42,473 nt of DNA, taken from assembly GCA_947444925.1 (NCBI GenBank), contig CANFBW010000026.1, forward strand, positions 1 to 42,473. Direction: 5' to 3'. How positions within the stretch are numbered: the stretch's first letter is position 1; each line of letters starts with the position of its first letter. The notes beneath the pieces were generated by a model. The model saw nothing but the letters and a program-made list of their open reading frames with translations, searched no databases and had not been told where the DNA came from. Shown piece after piece: positions 41,125 through 42,473 of this stretch. Source of the DNA: Flavobacteriales bacterium (GTDB lineage Bacteria > Bacteroidota > Bacteroidia > Flavobacteriales_C > GCA-002722245). Position numbers and translations under genes: made by a program.

Positions 41125-42473
41125 TTATTTCCCTCCTCTTTTTCTTTCTCCTTCTTTCAAAAAGATTTTTCTCAGTCTTAATGAAAGCGGTGTTACTTCA
41201 ACATATTCATCTGACTGAATATATTCTAAAGCTTCTTCTAAAGAGTGCTTAATCGCAGGAATGATACGCACTTTATTGTCGGTACCACTCGCACGCATGT
41301 TCGTGAGCTGCTTTGTTTTAGTGATATTAATGCAAATATCACCTTCTTTGCTGTGCTCGCCAATCACCATACCTTCGTAAATCTCTTCGCCTGGATTGAT
41401 GAAAAACTTACCTCTGTCTTGCAATTTATCAATAGAATAAGGAATTGCGCTTCCTTGCTCTAAACTGATCATAGATCCATTTTGACGCTGTGGTATTTCA
41501 CCTTTCCAAGGCTCGTATGCTTTAAATCGGTGTGCCATGATAGCCTCACCAGCCGTAGCTGTCAGCATATTTCCTCTTAAACCAATGATACCACGTGAAG
41601 GAATTACAAATTCTGTTTTAATACGTGATCCAACAGGATACATATTCAACAACTCTCCTTTTCTTCGTGTTACCAAGTCGATCACTGTTCCTGAATTTTC
41701 TTCGGGTACATCTACAGTCAAGAACTCAATTGGCTCACATTTAACACCGTCGATTATTTTAACCAATACTTGTGGCTGTCCAACTTGCAATTCGTAACCT
41801 TCGCGACGCATCTCCTCAACAAGGATAGACAAATGCAGCACACCTCGACCGAATACCATGAACGAATCGGCAGAACCCGTAGGCTCCATTTTCATCGCCA
41901 AGTTTTTCTCCAATTCTTTTTCCAATCTGTCTCTAATATGACGAGAAGTCACAAACTTTCCTTCTTTACCAAAGAAAGGTGAGTTGTTGATTGAAAACAA
42001 CATACTCATTGTTGGCTCATCAATAGAAATGGCAATCATCGCTTCAGGATTGTCAACATCAGCAACTGTATCACCAATGTCAAAGTTTTCCAAACCAACG
42101 ATAGCACAAATTTCTCCAGCTTCCACTTTCTCCACCTTCATTTTTCCAAGGCCTTCAAAAACCATCAACTCTTTCACTTTTTGCTTGATCATTGTTCCAT
42201 CTCTCTTCATCAACATGATGGTTTGATTCACTGAAAGCGAACCTCTGAACAATCTACCAATTGCAATTCTACCAACGTATGCAGAGAAATCCAATGAAGT
42301 GATTTGCAACTGCGTCGGACCCTCCTCAACACGAGGAGCAGGAATATATTCTACAATTTTATCTAACAACGCATTGATGTTGTCAGTTTTAACTTTCCAA
42401 TCGTCGCTCATCCAGCCGTTTTTCGCAGCGCCGTATACAACTTGGTAATCCAATTGATCTTCATTTGCTTCCA
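41125..42473 (-). CDS. typA: Ribosome-associated GTPase TypA/BipA, 5' part cut by window
   Basis: Translational GTPase of the EF-G/LepA group that acts in 50S assembly and stress adaptation. The window holds the C-terminal 449 codons; the GTPase P-loop part lies outside. Visible are the end of the G domain (DYQVVYGAAKNGW), domain II (GRIAIGRLFRGSL, KVKELMVFEG, GEICAIVGLENFDIGDTV), the EF-G-like domain III/V region (VFGRGVLHLSILVEEMRREGYELQVGQPQV) and the TypA-specific C-terminus (RGIIGLRGNMLTATAGEAIM, KQLTNMRASGTD). The reading frame runs off the right edge at 42473. Confidence 0.97.
   Translation of the reverse strand, partial: EANEDQLDYQVVYGAAKNGWMSDDWKVKTDNINALLDKIVEYIPAPRVEEGPTQLQITSLDFSAYVGRIAIGRLFRGSLSVNQTIMLMKRDGTMIKQKVKELMVFEGLGKMKVEKVEAGEICAIVGLENFDIGDTVADVDNPEAMIAISIDEPTMSMLFSINNSPFFGKEGKFVTSRHIRDRLEKELEKNLAMKMEPTGSADSFMVFGRGVLHLSILVEEMRREGYELQVGQPQVLVKIIDGVKCEPIEFLTVDVPEENSGTVIDLVTRRKGELLNMYPVGSRIKTEFVIPSRGIIGLRGNMLTATAGEAIMAHRFKAYEPWKGEIPQRQNGSMISLEQGSAIPYSIDKLQDRGKFFINPGEEIYEGMVIGEHSKEGDICINITKTKQLTNMRASGTDNKVRIIPAIKHSLEEALEYIQSDEYVEVTPLSLRLRKIFLKEGERKRGGK

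Noticed and set aside
1-42473. tRNA, rRNA, CRISPR, IS element or prophage
   Set aside because: Spacers are short and contain no cloverleaf, repeat array, terminal inverted repeats with transposase, or phage gene that I could recognise.

Overview
The window looks like a chromosomal segment of a member of the Bacteroidota, probably Flavobacteriales-like. The evidence is a GldI-type gliding lipoprotein in an FKBP operon, BshA-type bacillithiol synthesis, a Bacteroidota-type HtpG and LolA, a TPR-PD40-carboxypeptidase-regulatory protein like those of type IX secretion, A-rich start regions with few Shine-Dalgarno sites, and several matches to the Bacteroidota -7 promoter element TAnnTTTG. The genus cannot be given from sequence reading alone. 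Coding density is very high: no gene-free stretch exceeds about 280 bases, and many neighbours overlap by 1-23 nt. I saw no tRNA, rRNA, CRISPR array, insertion sequence or prophage.

Layout. 1-1544: 5' part of htpG (minus), with a sigma-54-like promoter. 1823-2881: branched-chain aminotransferase. 2916-6683: a minus-strand overlapping operon nrnA > gldI > FKBP lipoprotein > double FKBP > GreA-like protein. 6811-8774: ndk, a hotdog thioesterase and a dipeptide epimerase (plus). 8801-9598: DjlA-like co-chaperone. 9711-10349: HAD phosphatase. 10498-13635: overlapping operon LRR-kinase > MiaE-like hydroxylase > glycosyltransferase. 13706-14389: DUF2461. 14520-16088: YceI-like lipoprotein > sucD. 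16158-18421: lipoprotein coupled to a polyprenyl-phosphate sugar transferase. 18425-20436: bshA > lipid kinase. 20513-23417: dapF > unknown > GNAT > mltG. 23523-24944: HtrA/DegP protease. 25198-29004: ftsK > lolA, then a duplicated-module secreted protein. 29064-29543: SlyD-like PPIase. 29639-30484: internally shortened DUF1015. 30487-32235: GT2 > STELLO-type glycosyltransferase. 32388-33047: YggS/PLPBP. 33051-40243: a 2,299-residue envelope protein followed 2 nt later by clpS. 40337-40969: plsY. 41125-42473: 3' part of typA/bipA.

Together the genes lean to envelope biology and protein folding: five FKBP-fold proteins, HtrA, HtpG, DjlA, MltG, DapF, LolA, PlsY and several glycosyltransferases. 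The most unusual item is the giant gene at 33344-40243. It has a PorE-like N-terminus (lipobox, TPR, PD40, regulatory beta domain), but where PorE carries OmpA it has a roughly 1,500-residue Lys/Ala/Glu-rich helical region and three C-terminal SPOR-like repeats. Other points of interest are the overlapping LRR-kinase/MiaE/glycosyltransferase operon, the STELLO-GT2 pair, the shortened DUF1015, the sigma-54-like site before htpG, and promoter -7 elements only 3-6 nt from start codons.
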